Shown here in pieces: positions 52,578 through 62,048 of a stretch of DNA of 64,000 bases. Every line of letters begins with the position of its first letter. Within the stretch, counting starts at the first letter, position 1. Origin of the DNA: Acidobacteriota bacterium. Its GTDB lineage: Bacteria > Acidobacteriota > Thermoanaerobaculia > Multivoradales > Multivoraceae. The translations under genes were made by a program, and so were the position numbers. The DNA is taken from assembly GCA_011525365.1 (NCBI GenBank), contig WTGQ01000002.1, positions 104,306 to 168,305 of the forward strand. The letters run 5' to 3'. Under the pieces are notes generated by a model that was given only the letters and a program-made list of their open reading frames with translations, did no database searches and was not told where the DNA came from.

Positions 52578-53309
52578 TCAGATCGACGTCCGGAGATTCT
52601 CGTTGGCGGCGATTTGCGCGCCGCGTGCCTTGTAGCGTTCCCGGCGCTCCTTGCTGAAGCTGTCGACTTCGTCCTTCGGCACGCCGTAGGCGACTCCGCG
52701 ATCCACGCCCGGGCGGGCGCGAACGCGCTTCATCCACTCCACCACTTTGGGCTGGGTCGTGATGTCCACCTTCGCCCACTTGTACGCGCGGATCCAGGGG
52801 AACACGGAGATGTCGGCAACCGTGAAGGTGTCGCCGCAGATGTAGGGGTGCTTCTCGAACCGGCGGCCGAGAATCGCCACTAGTCGCAGCGACTCCCTGC
52901 CGAATCGTTCCAGCGGATGCGCCTTCTCTTCGTCGGGCACGTCGATGTAGCGCGTGTAGCTCAGCTTGTTGCCGAAGGCCGGGCCGAGATTGGCGGCTTG
53001 CCAGTAGAGCCATGGAAGCACGTCCCAGCGCCGCTCGTCCGTAGGGTAGAGCGGGGTCGGGTACTTCTCGCCTAGGTACTGCAGGATGGCGCAGCTCTCC
53101 ATGACGGCACGACCGTCGTCGACCAGGGCCGGGAGCTTCTGATTCGGGTTGATCGCGGTGAACTCGGGCGTGAACTGGTCGCCGGCCGAGAGATCGACCA
53201 TGTGGATGCGCGTCTCGGGCAGTTCGACTCCCGCCTCGCGCAGCTCCTCCAGCATGATCGAGATCTTCCAGCCGTTGGGCGTCGCGCCCGTGTAGACGTC
53301 AAGAGCCAT
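52578..53309 (-). CDS. Glutathione S-transferase family protein
   Basis: MALDVYTGATPNGWKISIMLEEL, NPNQKLPALVDDGRAVMESCAILQYLGEKY. Confidence 0.92.
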   Translation of the reverse strand: MALDVYTGATPNGWKISIMLEELREAGVELPETRIHMVDLSAGDQFTPEFTAINPNQKLPALVDDGRAVMESCAILQYLGEKYPTPLYPTDERRWDVLPWLYWQAANLGPAFGNKLSYTRYIDVPDEEKAHPLERFGRESLRLVAILGRRFEKHPYICGDTFTVADISVFPWIRAYKWAKVDITTQPKVVEWMKRVRARPGVDRGVAYGVPKDEVDSFSKERRERYKARGAQIAANENLRTSI

Positions 53310-53315
53310 TGGTCG

Positions 53316-54479
53316 TCAGTTTGTCACCTTGATCTCGCGGATCTTCCTGAGCGGGACCGCGGTGATCTTCTCCGTCAGCGGGTACTCCATGTCGCCCGGG
53401 TAGATCACCCACAAGTGTTGGAGACCGAGGTCCCTGCTGACCGAGTGCATCGACTTGGTCGTCCTCGGGGCGTCCGCGCACTTGAACTCGAAACCCCAGC
53501 GCCTGCCGCCGCGGAGCAGCATGAGGTCGAGTTCGGCGCCCCGATGGGTTCCCCAGAAGTACGCCTGGCGGGCACCGAATGCGATCAGGGTCTGTTCCAG
53601 GGCGAAGCCCTCCCAACTGGGGCCATAGACGGGGTGGCGAACGAGGTCGTTCATCGACTCCAGCCCCAGCAGGTAGTGGAGGATGCCTGAGTCGCGCAGG
53701 TAGACCTTCGGCGCCTTGACGACGCGCTTGCCGACGTTCTCGAACCACGGCTGGAGCAGGCGGATCATGAACGTCCCGGCCAGCAGGTCGCGGTAGCGGT
53801 TCAGGGCGTTGACGCCGACTCCCATCGAGCGGCTGAGGGCCGACGCGTTCCAGGTTTGCCCGTGCACATGCGCGAGCATCGTCCAGAAGCGGCCGAGGGC
53901 CTCAGGAGACACCCTCGATCCGAGTCCCGGCACGTCCCGCTCCAGGAACGTGCGCGTGAACGACTCCATCCACAGCGTGCAGGCGGCGTCCGACTCCGCG
54001 AGATAGGCCAACGGAAAGCCGCCGCGGATCCAGAGACGGTCCTGGTTCTCGACCCCGACCTCGTCGAGAGAGAAGCCGCTCACGTCCACGAACGAGATCC
54101 GTCCGGCCAGAGTCTCGGAGACGCCCCGGATCAGATCCCAGGAGGCGCTTCCCAGGAGCAGGAAGACCGCCTTGCGGTCGGGGTCGTCGCAGATCGGGCG
54201 GAGGATCTCGAACAGCTCGGGTACGCGCTGCACCTCGTCGATCACGACCAGGCCCTCGCCGCCTCGAAGCAGCCGCTCCGGAGTCGTGTGGAACGCCTCC
54301 CGCACCGCTGGCACCTCCAGGTCGTAGACCGTGGAAGGCCCCTCCCACGCCGCCACGATCTGCTGGGCCAGAGTCGTCTTTCCCACCTGCCGGGCCCCCA
54401 GAAGAGCGGTGACCGGCGACTGGGAGAGTCTCCAGAGTGTGGCGTTGAGCAGGCGCTGTCGGGCAGTAGATTGTCGCAT
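53316..54479 (-). CDS. AAA_14 / DUF4143 ATPase
   Basis: ALLGARQVGKTTLAQQIV Walker A, GLVVIDEVQRVPELFEILRP Walker B, FLLLGSAS, C-terminal WGTHRGAELDLMLLRGGRRWGFEFKCADAP (nuclease-like). Confidence 0.92.
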   Translation of the reverse strand: MRQSTARQRLLNATLWRLSQSPVTALLGARQVGKTTLAQQIVAAWEGPSTVYDLEVPAVREAFHTTPERLLRGGEGLVVIDEVQRVPELFEILRPICDDPDRKAVFLLLGSASWDLIRGVSETLAGRISFVDVSGFSLDEVGVENQDRLWIRGGFPLAYLAESDAACTLWMESFTRTFLERDVPGLGSRVSPEALGRFWTMLAHVHGQTWNASALSRSMGVGVNALNRYRDLLAGTFMIRLLQPWFENVGKRVVKAPKVYLRDSGILHYLLGLESMNDLVRHPVYGPSWEGFALEQTLIAFGARQAYFWGTHRGAELDLMLLRGGRRWGFEFKCADAPRTTKSMHSVSRDLGLQHLWVIYPGDMEYPLTEKITAVPLRKIREIKVTN

Positions 54480-54481
54480 AT

Positions 54482-54497
54482 TCACCTTCAAAGGTGA
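54482..54497. promoter_or_regulatory. Perfect palindrome TCACCTTcaAAGGTGA immediately upstream of the AAA_14 ATPase ATG
   Basis: 7-bp arms, 2-nt spacer, 3-18 nt upstream of the ATG at 54479 (minus strand). Confidence 0.5.
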
Positions 54498-54539
54498 GAT
54501 TTACGACAATAAACGGCTTCCGAGAGCTTGTCCAGTCGT

Positions 54540-55709
54540 TCAGATCGTGCGTCCGACGATCCACGCCCCCGCGATGAAGGTGGCCAGCACGCTGCCCAGG
54601 TTGCACAGGACGACGACCAGGAGGATGCGGGTGAGGCGGTTGCTCCAGAAGCCGCGCACGGAGCCCAGGCTGTCGGCCAGGTTCTCCAGATCGGCAACCA
54701 GGGGCTTGCGGAGCAGCGCCTGGACGAGGCCCGCGACCCAGCCGGCCGCCATCAGGGGGTTCAGGCTGGTCAGGGGCGCGGCGGCGAACGCGGTCAGGAT
54801 CGTGACCGGGTGGGCGAGGGCGATGGCAGCGCCGAGGGCCGCCAGGCCGCCGTTGAGCCCGACCCAGATGTACACCGATTCGACGGTGCGCTCCCGGTCG
54901 CCCCAGACGAGACCATAGGCGAAGAGGGCGACGATCAGGATCGGCACCAGCCAGGCGACGACGCGCGGCCACACCGGCGGGTCCGGCACCTTCTCGAGTT
55001 CCTCGAGGTCGCAGGTGGCGTCTGCAAGGCCGGAGATTCCGGGCAGGTGCCCGGCGCCGACCACGGCCACCGTGCGCGGGCCCGCCGACTGGCGGAGCTT
55101 CTCCGCCATGTAGGCGTCGCGCTCGTCGATCAGGGCGCCCTTGACGCTGGGCAGGGCCTCGGCGAGGGCGCTCATCAGGTCCGTGAGGTTGGCGCTGTCG
55201 CGCAGCTTCTCGATGTCCTCTTCCTTCAGGTCGTCGCCGACGAAGATGCTGCCGGTCAACTGGGTCATCACTTTCGCCCGCTGCCAGAAGCCGAGCGAGG
55301 CCCAGGTCCGCTTGAGCGAAATCTGGATGTCGCGGTCGATCAGCTCCAGCCGGGCGCCCCGGTCCCTTGCCTGGGCGATCGCCGCCCGCATCTCGGCGCC
55401 GGGTTCGATGCCGAAGCGCTGGGCGATGCGGCGCTGGAAGGAGTGCATGAGGAAGGAACTCAGGAGGAGCGCCGCCTTGCCCTCGCGCAGGACCTGGAAG
55501 ATGTCGAGCTTGCGCCAGGACTCCTGGTTCTCGAGGTTCTGGTAGCGCGCTTCGCAGAGCTCGACGCAGACGGTGTCTGGCTCGATGGCCTCGATCGTCT
55601 CGTTCGTGTCCCGAACGCTTTGCGGCGAGACGTGGGCGGTGCCCACCAGGAAGACCTCGCGGTCTTCGAGTTCGAGACGCTGGACCGAGGCGGGGAGAGC
55701 GGAGGTCAT
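54540..55709 (-). CDS. TraB/PrgY-family protein (pheromone-shutdown-like)
   Basis: VFLVGTAHVSPQSVRDTNETIEAIEPDTVCVELCEARYQ, LIDERDAYMAEKLRQ, VAVVGAGHLPGI, C-terminal TM segments; true start at 55709. Confidence 0.9.
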   Translation of the reverse strand: MTSALPASVQRLELEDREVFLVGTAHVSPQSVRDTNETIEAIEPDTVCVELCEARYQNLENQESWRKLDIFQVLREGKAALLLSSFLMHSFQRRIAQRFGIEPGAEMRAAIAQARDRGARLELIDRDIQISLKRTWASLGFWQRAKVMTQLTGSIFVGDDLKEEDIEKLRDSANLTDLMSALAEALPSVKGALIDERDAYMAEKLRQSAGPRTVAVVGAGHLPGISGLADATCDLEELEKVPDPPVWPRVVAWLVPILIVALFAYGLVWGDRERTVESVYIWVGLNGGLAALGAAIALAHPVTILTAFAAAPLTSLNPLMAAGWVAGLVQALLRKPLVADLENLADSLGSVRGFWSNRLTRILLVVVLCNLGSVLATFIAGAWIVGRTI

Positions 55710-55740
55710 GGCAGCGCGGAGCCTAGCGCGGCAGAACGTC

Positions 55741-55792
55741 CGGAAGCCGGCGCTTTGCGCCGGATGCCGGCGGGGACGCCGGCGCACCCAGT
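55741..55792 (-). repeat. Dispersed palindromic element, copy F (minus orientation)
   Basis: Reverse complement ACTGGGTGCGCCGGCGtcccCGCCGGCATCCGGCGCaaaGCGCCGGCTTCCG. Confidence 0.85.
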
Positions 55793-55850
55793 TTCTGCCG
55801 CGCAGACTCCGCGGCCCACGAAGCAGGCGCGCGTCCGTTACGCTCTTCGG

Positions 55851-57359
55851 ATGCGCCGTGGATGGAGGAAGGCAGTGGTGGCGGCGGCCGCGCTCGCGTT
55901 GGCCTGCGGCGCGCCCGAGGCCGACGCTCCGGCCGCGGACTCCGGCGTCAGCCCGCCCAACATCGTCCTGATCCTCGCCGACGATCTCGGCTACGGCGAC
56001 ATCGGCATCTACGGCAGCGAGATCATCTCGACGCCGCACATCGACGCGCTGGCCGCGACCGGCGTGCTGTTCACGGCGGGCTACGTCAGCCACCCGGTGT
56101 GCAGCCCGTCGCGGGCGGGGCTGATCACCGGCCGCTACCAGCAGCGCCACGGCTGGGAGTTCAACCCGGCCGGGCGCGACAGGACGAGCGGCATGAGTCT
56201 GGACGAGGCGACCCTCGCCGACCGTCTGAAGGCGCTCGGCTACCGGACCGGCATGGTCGGCAAGTGGCATCTCGGCCACGAGGAGCCCCACCACCCGGCG
56301 AGCCGCGGCTTCGACGAGTACTTCGGCGTGCTCGAAGGCGGCAGCATCTTCATCGACTCCAGCCTGCCGGGCGTCGAGTACGGCTCGATTCGGGGCGAGA
56401 GCGGGCCGACGGAGCGCCGGAACAAGGTCCTGCGCGGCTTCGAGGAGGAGAAGGTCGAGCGCTACCTGACCGACGTCTTCACCGACGAGGCGGTCGGCTT
56501 CATCGAGCGCAGCACGGCGGGTGACGAGCCGTTCTTCCTCTACCTGAGCCACACCACGCCGCACACTCCGCTGCAGGCGACGGCTGAGTACGTCGACGGC
56601 TACCGTCACATCGAGGACCCGCGCACGCGGGTCTACGCGGCGATGGTCGCGTCACTCGACGAGAGCGTGCGCCGCGTGGTCGAGACGCTGAAGGCGCAGG
56701 GCGTGTACGAGAACACCCTGATCGCCTTCGCGAGCGACAACGGCTGCGCCGGCTACATCGGCCACGCCTGCTCGAACGCGCCGCTGTTCGGCTTCAAGCG
56801 GTACCACCACGAGGGCGGCGTCCGCGTCCCGTTCATCATGAGCTGGCCGGCAGCCGTCGAGGGCGGCCAGACGTTCACGCATCCGGTGATCACGCTCGAC
56901 TACATGGCGACGTTCACCGCGGCCGCGGGCGAAGAGGCGGAGACCGAAGACAGCGTGAACCTGCTGCCCTACATGACGGGAGAAGCCGAAGGCGCGCCGC
57001 ACGAGTACCTCTACTGGCGGGCCGGCGCGAGCCTGGCGATCCGGGACGCGCGGTACAAGCTGATCAAGCTGAACCGGACGGACTTGCGGCCCGACGACCT
57101 GCGCGGGGACGGCCGTCTGCAGCCGCCGGAGGGCGGCTGGCCGACCGACTCGCCCCACGGCCAGCTCACCCTGCTCTACGACCTCGACGCGGATATCGGC
57201 GAGCTGAACAACCTGGCGGCGGATCAACCGGACGTCGTCGCGCGGCTGGAGGCCGAGCTCGATTCCTGGCGCGGCACCCTGCTCGCCGAGTCGATCCTGC
57301 CCGGCGTGCGCTCGACGATCACCCAGATCGATGGAGAGTGGGTGCAGTTGGTATTCTGA
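55851..57359 (+). CDS. Sulfatase (arylsulfatase-like)
   Basis: PPNIVLILADDLGYGDIGIYGSEIISTPHIDALAATGVLFT, HPVCSPSRAGLITGRYQQRHG (Cys-type FGly motif), MVGKWHLGHE. Confidence 0.95.
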   Translation: MRRGWRKAVVAAAALALACGAPEADAPAADSGVSPPNIVLILADDLGYGDIGIYGSEIISTPHIDALAATGVLFTAGYVSHPVCSPSRAGLITGRYQQRHGWEFNPAGRDRTSGMSLDEATLADRLKALGYRTGMVGKWHLGHEEPHHPASRGFDEYFGVLEGGSIFIDSSLPGVEYGSIRGESGPTERRNKVLRGFEEEKVERYLTDVFTDEAVGFIERSTAGDEPFFLYLSHTTPHTPLQATAEYVDGYRHIEDPRTRVYAAMVASLDESVRRVVETLKAQGVYENTLIAFASDNGCAGYIGHACSNAPLFGFKRYHHEGGVRVPFIMSWPAAVEGGQTFTHPVITLDYMATFTAAAGEEAETEDSVNLLPYMTGEAEGAPHEYLYWRAGASLAIRDARYKLIKLNRTDLRPDDLRGDGRLQPPEGGWPTDSPHGQLTLLYDLDADIGELNNLAADQPDVVARLEAELDSWRGTLLAESILPGVRSTITQIDGEWVQLVF

Positions 57360-57384
57360 GCCGCCTTCCAGGCGCGGCGAGGAA

Positions 57385-59199
57385 ATGAGCGGTAACCGGA
57401 AGAACGCTGGGCGCGGCGCTGCGGAGACGTGGCGCGTTCTCTGGCCCCCGCGCCGCTGGGTCCAGGCGGTGCTGGTGCTGGCGCTCGCGGTGGCGGCCGT
57501 CCTCCTGTTCCGGGTCCGGCAGGACGAGCGCCAGGCGCTCCTCGACCTTCGGATGGCGGACGCCGCGATAGCGGGCGGGGACTTCGAAGTTCTCGCCGAG
57601 CGGGCGCCGCAACTGCTCGGCCTTGCTGCCCGCCAGGCGGCCGGAGAGAGTCGCTGGCGGGAGGTGGCCGATCTCTACGACGAGTACGCCGAGCACCTGC
57701 CGCCGGCACTGCTGGAGGCCGCCGAGGTCGAACTCGGGTTGAACCGTGCGGCCACGGAGGCTACGGCGGACGCAGCCGCCGAAGCGGCGGAGGAGTCACC
57801 GATCGAGCCGCCCGCGTCGGCCTTCGAGCAGCGGCTGCGACGGGCGCAACGGGTCGACGCCTCGGGCATCCAGCAACTGCTCTTCGACCGTCGGGGCCGG
57901 CCGCTGGGATCGATCGGCGATGACCGCTCGTTGACCCTGGAGGAGGACCTGCCGGCGGGGCTGGTCCCGCCCGAACTCGCGACTCACCTGCTGCCTCCGG
58001 CACTTCAGCCGCCCGGCCTGGCCGCCGCCGGACCGGGGGCGATGGCCGTCTCCACGGCCGGCGCCAGGGCGCTGAGGCTGACGATCGACCGGGCCTGGAG
58101 CGAGGCGGCCGCCAGGGCGCTGGGGCGGGAGGAGGGTGCGATCACCATCCTCGAGATCCCGTCGGGCGCGGTGCTGGCGGCGGTCAGCAACAGGAACCGA
58201 AGAAGCCGCTGGCGGGCGCGCGGCGACAGCGTGCTCGATCCGCGCGAGCCGGCCTCGATCGCCAAGCTGATCACCACGACCGCCGCGATGCGGGCCGGCC
58301 TCGACCCGGATAGCGAGATCGCCGACATGACCTGCCGCGGCTCCGTGCTGATGGACGGCGAACGTCTCTACTGCGCCGCGATCGGCGGTCGGCTGAGGGG
58401 GCTCACCGCGGCGATGGCCAGCAGTTGCAACGTCGCTTTCGCCAGGCTCGCGATGGACGTTGGAGACCGGGCCCTGGTGGAGGAGTACGAACGCTACGGC
58501 TTCGTGATCGGCGGCGCCCAGGGCGAGGCCGTGCCGAGGAACGCCGTCGGCGTGGTGCACGAGTACCGCCATCCCGGCAAGCGGCTCGGCGAACTCTCGA
58601 TCGGTCTGGAGGAGGCTTCCATCACACCCCTCGGCGCGGCCGTGTTCGCCGCCACGCTCTCGGACGGGTTGCGGCGCGAGCCCAGGTTCGTGCTGCAGGC
58701 GGACGGCCTGCTCGGCATCTCGCCGCGGACGCCGGTCGCCAACGACCCGGAGGCGGTCGCGGTCCTGGACCCGTCCTGGCTGCCGGCGCTCCACGAGTCG
58801 ATGCGGGCCGTCGTGTCGCCGGGGGGTACCGCGAACCGGGTGGCGCCGCGGCGCCTGCGGGTGGCGATGAAGACGGGGACCGCGCGCGGCCCGGACAAGC
58901 CGTTCCACGTGAACTACGTCGGCTTCTTCCCCTCGGGCGGGAGCCAGCCGCCGCGATACGCCTTCGCGGTGCGGGTGACCGCGCAACCGACCTCGTCCCG
59001 AATTCGGCGCGCGGGCTATGCCGTGACGAATCGCCTGCTGCGGGCACTCGACGGGCTGGTCGGCGAAGAGATCGAGGCCGGCGCTCGCGAGGCGGTGCGG
59101 CTTACGGGAACCCTGGCGGCGCGTCCTCGCGCCGACAGCGTCGCAGTCCGAGCGCCCGTCCGCGGGCGGTCGGATGCCGCGACCGGAGCGAGGCCGTGA
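57385..59199 (+). CDS. Penicillin-binding transpeptidase-domain protein
   Basis: SxxK in PASIAKLITTTAAM, SxN in ASSCNVAFARLA, KTGT in VAMKTGTARGP; N-terminal TM. Confidence 0.85.
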   Translation: MSGNRKNAGRGAAETWRVLWPPRRWVQAVLVLALAVAAVLLFRVRQDERQALLDLRMADAAIAGGDFEVLAERAPQLLGLAARQAAGESRWREVADLYDEYAEHLPPALLEAAEVELGLNRAATEATADAAAEAAEESPIEPPASAFEQRLRRAQRVDASGIQQLLFDRRGRPLGSIGDDRSLTLEEDLPAGLVPPELATHLLPPALQPPGLAAAGPGAMAVSTAGARALRLTIDRAWSEAAARALGREEGAITILEIPSGAVLAAVSNRNRRSRWRARGDSVLDPREPASIAKLITTTAAMRAGLDPDSEIADMTCRGSVLMDGERLYCAAIGGRLRGLTAAMASSCNVAFARLAMDVGDRALVEEYERYGFVIGGAQGEAVPRNAVGVVHEYRHPGKRLGELSIGLEEASITPLGAAVFAATLSDGLRREPRFVLQADGLLGISPRTPVANDPEAVAVLDPSWLPALHESMRAVVSPGGTANRVAPRRLRVAMKTGTARGPDKPFHVNYVGFFPSGGSQPPRYAFAVRVTAQPTSSRIRRAGYAVTNRLLRALDGLVGEEIEAGAREAVRLTGTLAARPRADSVAVRAPVRGRSDAATGARP

Positions 59200-62048
59200 C
59201 CGCGGACGCGGGCTCCGCTCAGCGGCCCCCGCGACGTCGCTACCGGCCGGTCATCGGCCCCCGGCTGAAGCCGCTCCTGTGGGTGGTCTTCGGGCTCTTC
59301 GCGCTGCTCGCGGTGAACTCGTTCTACCTCTCCGGCGTCCGCGTGGCCGAGGCGGCGACGGGCGAGACATACCAGAACTGGTTCTACATCTCGATGTTCC
59401 TGCTGCACCTGGCGGTGGGGGCGCTGTTCGTGCTGCCCGTGATCTGGTTCGGCCTGGCCCACATGCGGAACGCGCGGACGCGGCCGAACCGGCGCGCCGT
59501 GAAGGTCGGCTACGCGCTCTTCGGTACGGCGCTGGTCCTCGTGTTCAGCGGCATCGTCCTGACCCGGATCGAAGGCGTGATCACGGTGAACGATCCGACG
59601 GTGCGCGGCGTCGCCTACTGGCTCCACGTACTGACGCCGCTGGTGGCGGTCTGGCTGTTCGTGCTCCACCGGCTCGCGGGCAAGCGGATCAACTGGCGGA
59701 TCGGTGGCCGAGTCGCCGCGGCGGCCGTCGTGCTGGTGGGCGTGGCCCTGGTGCTCCAGTTCCAGGACCCGCGGGCCTGGAACGTGGAGGGTCCGGCGTC
59801 GGGCGAGCAGTACTTCTTCCCGTCGCTGGCGCGCACTGCGAGCGGCGGCTTCATCCCGGAACACGCGCTGAGCAACGACGCCTACTGCCTGGACTGCCAC
59901 GGGGACATCCACAGCCGCTGGGCCTACAGCGCCCACCGGTTCAGCTCGTTCAACAATCCGGCGTACAGCTTCTCGGTGCAGCAGACGCGCGACAAGGCCT
60001 ACGAGCGCTCGGGCGACGTCCAGGCGTCCCGCTTCTGCGCTGGCTGCCACGACCCGGTCGTCTTCTTCTCGGGCGCCTTCGACGACCCGGACTTCGACAT
60101 CGACCAGCCGGCGGCCCACGCCGGGATCACCTGCACGTCCTGCCACGCGATCACCCACATCAACAGCCCGCGCGGCAACGCCGACTACACGATCGAGGAA
60201 CCCCAGCACTACCCCTTCGCGTTCTCGGACTCCGGAATGCTCCGCTTCGTCAACCATCAGCTCGTCAAGGCCAAGCCGGAGTTGCACAAGCGGACGTTCC
60301 TCAAGCCCCTGCACACGACCTCCGAGTTCTGCGGCTCCTGCCACAAGGTCCACCTGCCGGAGGAGCTGAACCACTACAAGTTCCTGCGCGGGCAGAACCA
60401 CTACGACTCGCACCTGCTCTCAGGCGTTTCGGGCCATGGGGTGGCGAGCTTCTACTACCCGCCCAGGGCGGAGCCCAACTGCAACGGCTGCCACATGGAG
60501 CTGCTGCCATCGGAGGACTTCGGTTCCCGGCGCTATCCGGAGAGCGAGCAGCCGGACGTCACCCAGGTCCACGACCACCTCTTCCCCTCGGCGAACACCG
60601 GCATTCCCCACCTCCTCGACTTTCCGGACTGGGTGATCGAGGCGCACCGCGAGTTCAACGAGGGCGTGGTCGACGTCGACATCTTCGGCGTCAAGCCGGG
60701 CGGAACGATCGAGGACGAGCTGATCGCGCCGCTCCGGCCGGAGGTCCCCGCCCTCGAGCCGGGAGAGGACTACCTGCTGGAAGTCGTCGTGCGCACCCTG
60801 GGCCTGGGCCACCACCTGACCCAGGGCACCGTGGACTCGAACCAGCTCTGGCTCGACGTCGAGGTGCGCGACGAGCTGGGCAACCTGGTCGGCCGCAGCG
60901 GCGGCCTCGGCGAGGGCAACCGGGTCGATCCCTGGTCGCACTTCATCAACGTCTACATGCTCGATCGGGACGGCGCGCGGATCGACCGCCGCAACGCGGA
61001 GGACATCTTCGTGCCGCTCTACGACCACCAGATCCCGCCGGGAGCGGGCGACGTGGTCCACTACCGGCTGGAGGTGCCGCCGGCGGGCGGCGCTGCGGCG
61101 CTGACGGTGGAGGCGGCGCTTCGCTACCGCAAGTTCGACACGACCTACCTGCGCCACATCTACGGTCCGGCGACGGCGAACGAACTGCCGATCCTCGACC
61201 TGGCCCGGGACTCGGTGACGTTCCAGGTCGGCGGCGCGGCGGCGCCCGACGCTGACGCCGGGTCATCCGCGGCGGCCGCCCGCGAACCCGCCAAGCTGCT
61301 GTGGCAGCGCTGGAACGACTACGGCATCGGCCTGCTGCGCAAGGGCGGCACCGGCCGCGGCGAGCTCCGCCAGGCGATCGAGGCCTTCACGCGGGTCGAG
61401 GAACTGGGTCGCCCGGACGGTCCGCTCAACCTGGCGCGCGTCTACCTGGCCCAGGGCACGGTGCGGGACGACGCCATCGCGGCGCTGGAGCGCGCGGCGG
61501 CCTTCGATCCGCCGGCGCCGAGCTGGTCGGTGGCCTGGTTCTCGGGCCTGGTGAACCTGCAGAACGGCGCGATCGACGATGCGATCTCGAACTTCCGCTC
61601 CATCCTCGAGGCGGACAGCGAGGAGATGCGCCGGCGCGGCTTCGACTTCAGCCGCGACGTGCGGCTGCACAACGAACTCGGACTGGCCCTGTTCGAGGGC
61701 GCCAAGCGGGAGCGCGGCCCGGCCCGGGCCGATGCGCGGGCGGAGCGGCTGCACGAAGCCCGCGAGTCGTTCGAGCGGGCGCTCGTCATCGACCCGGAGA
61801 ACGTGACGGCCCACTACAACCTCGGCCTGATCCACGCCCAGCTCGGCGACTCCGACAGCGCGGTCCGGCATCGCGAGCTTCACGCGCGCTACAAGCCCGA
61901 CGACAACGCCCGCGACCGGGCGATCGCCATCGCCAGGCGCGCCGACCCGGCGGCCGACCACGCCGCGGAGGCGATCGTCATCTACGACCTGCACCGGCCC
62001 GAGCGCTTCGAGGGCAGCCGGGCGGGCGTTGCCGGAGGCGGCGGTTGA
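59196..62048 (+). CDS. Membrane-anchored multiheme (5x CxxCH) cytochrome with C-terminal TPR region
   Basis: Four N-terminal TM helices with His pairs; CLDCH, CAGCH, CTSCH, CGSCH, CNGCH; TPR-like NVTAHYNLGLIHAQLGDSDSAVRH; GTG start overlapping the PBP stop. Confidence 0.85.
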   Translation: MTADAGSAQRPPRRRYRPVIGPRLKPLLWVVFGLFALLAVNSFYLSGVRVAEAATGETYQNWFYISMFLLHLAVGALFVLPVIWFGLAHMRNARTRPNRRAVKVGYALFGTALVLVFSGIVLTRIEGVITVNDPTVRGVAYWLHVLTPLVAVWLFVLHRLAGKRINWRIGGRVAAAAVVLVGVALVLQFQDPRAWNVEGPASGEQYFFPSLARTASGGFIPEHALSNDAYCLDCHGDIHSRWAYSAHRFSSFNNPAYSFSVQQTRDKAYERSGDVQASRFCAGCHDPVVFFSGAFDDPDFDIDQPAAHAGITCTSCHAITHINSPRGNADYTIEEPQHYPFAFSDSGMLRFVNHQLVKAKPELHKRTFLKPLHTTSEFCGSCHKVHLPEELNHYKFLRGQNHYDSHLLSGVSGHGVASFYYPPRAEPNCNGCHMELLPSEDFGSRRYPESEQPDVTQVHDHLFPSANTGIPHLLDFPDWVIEAHREFNEGVVDVDIFGVKPGGTIEDELIAPLRPEVPALEPGEDYLLEVVVRTLGLGHHLTQGTVDSNQLWLDVEVRDELGNLVGRSGGLGEGNRVDPWSHFINVYMLDRDGARIDRRNAEDIFVPLYDHQIPPGAGDVVHYRLEVPPAGGAAALTVEAALRYRKFDTTYLRHIYGPATANELPILDLARDSVTFQVGGAAAPDADAGSSAAAAREPAKLLWQRWNDYGIGLLRKGGTGRGELRQAIEAFTRVEELGRPDGPLNLARVYLAQGTVRDDAIAALERAAAFDPPAPSWSVAWFSGLVNLQNGAIDDAISNFRSILEADSEEMRRRGFDFSRDVRLHNELGLALFEGAKRERGPARADARAERLHEARESFERALVIDPENVTAHYNLGLIHAQLGDSDSAVRHRELHARYKPDDNARDRAIAIARRADPAADHAAEAIVIYDLHRPERFEGSRAGVAGGGG

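Noticed and set aside
54528-55850. N-terminal extension of the 943-aa ORF upstream of the sulfatase
   Set aside because: Antisense to the TraB gene; the sulfatase starts at 55851 with a signal peptide.
58425-59195. N-terminal extension of the 1207-aa ORF, and 61301..62044 extension of the 895-aa ORF
   Set aside because: Out-of-frame overlap of the PBP and cytochrome genes; low-complexity composition.
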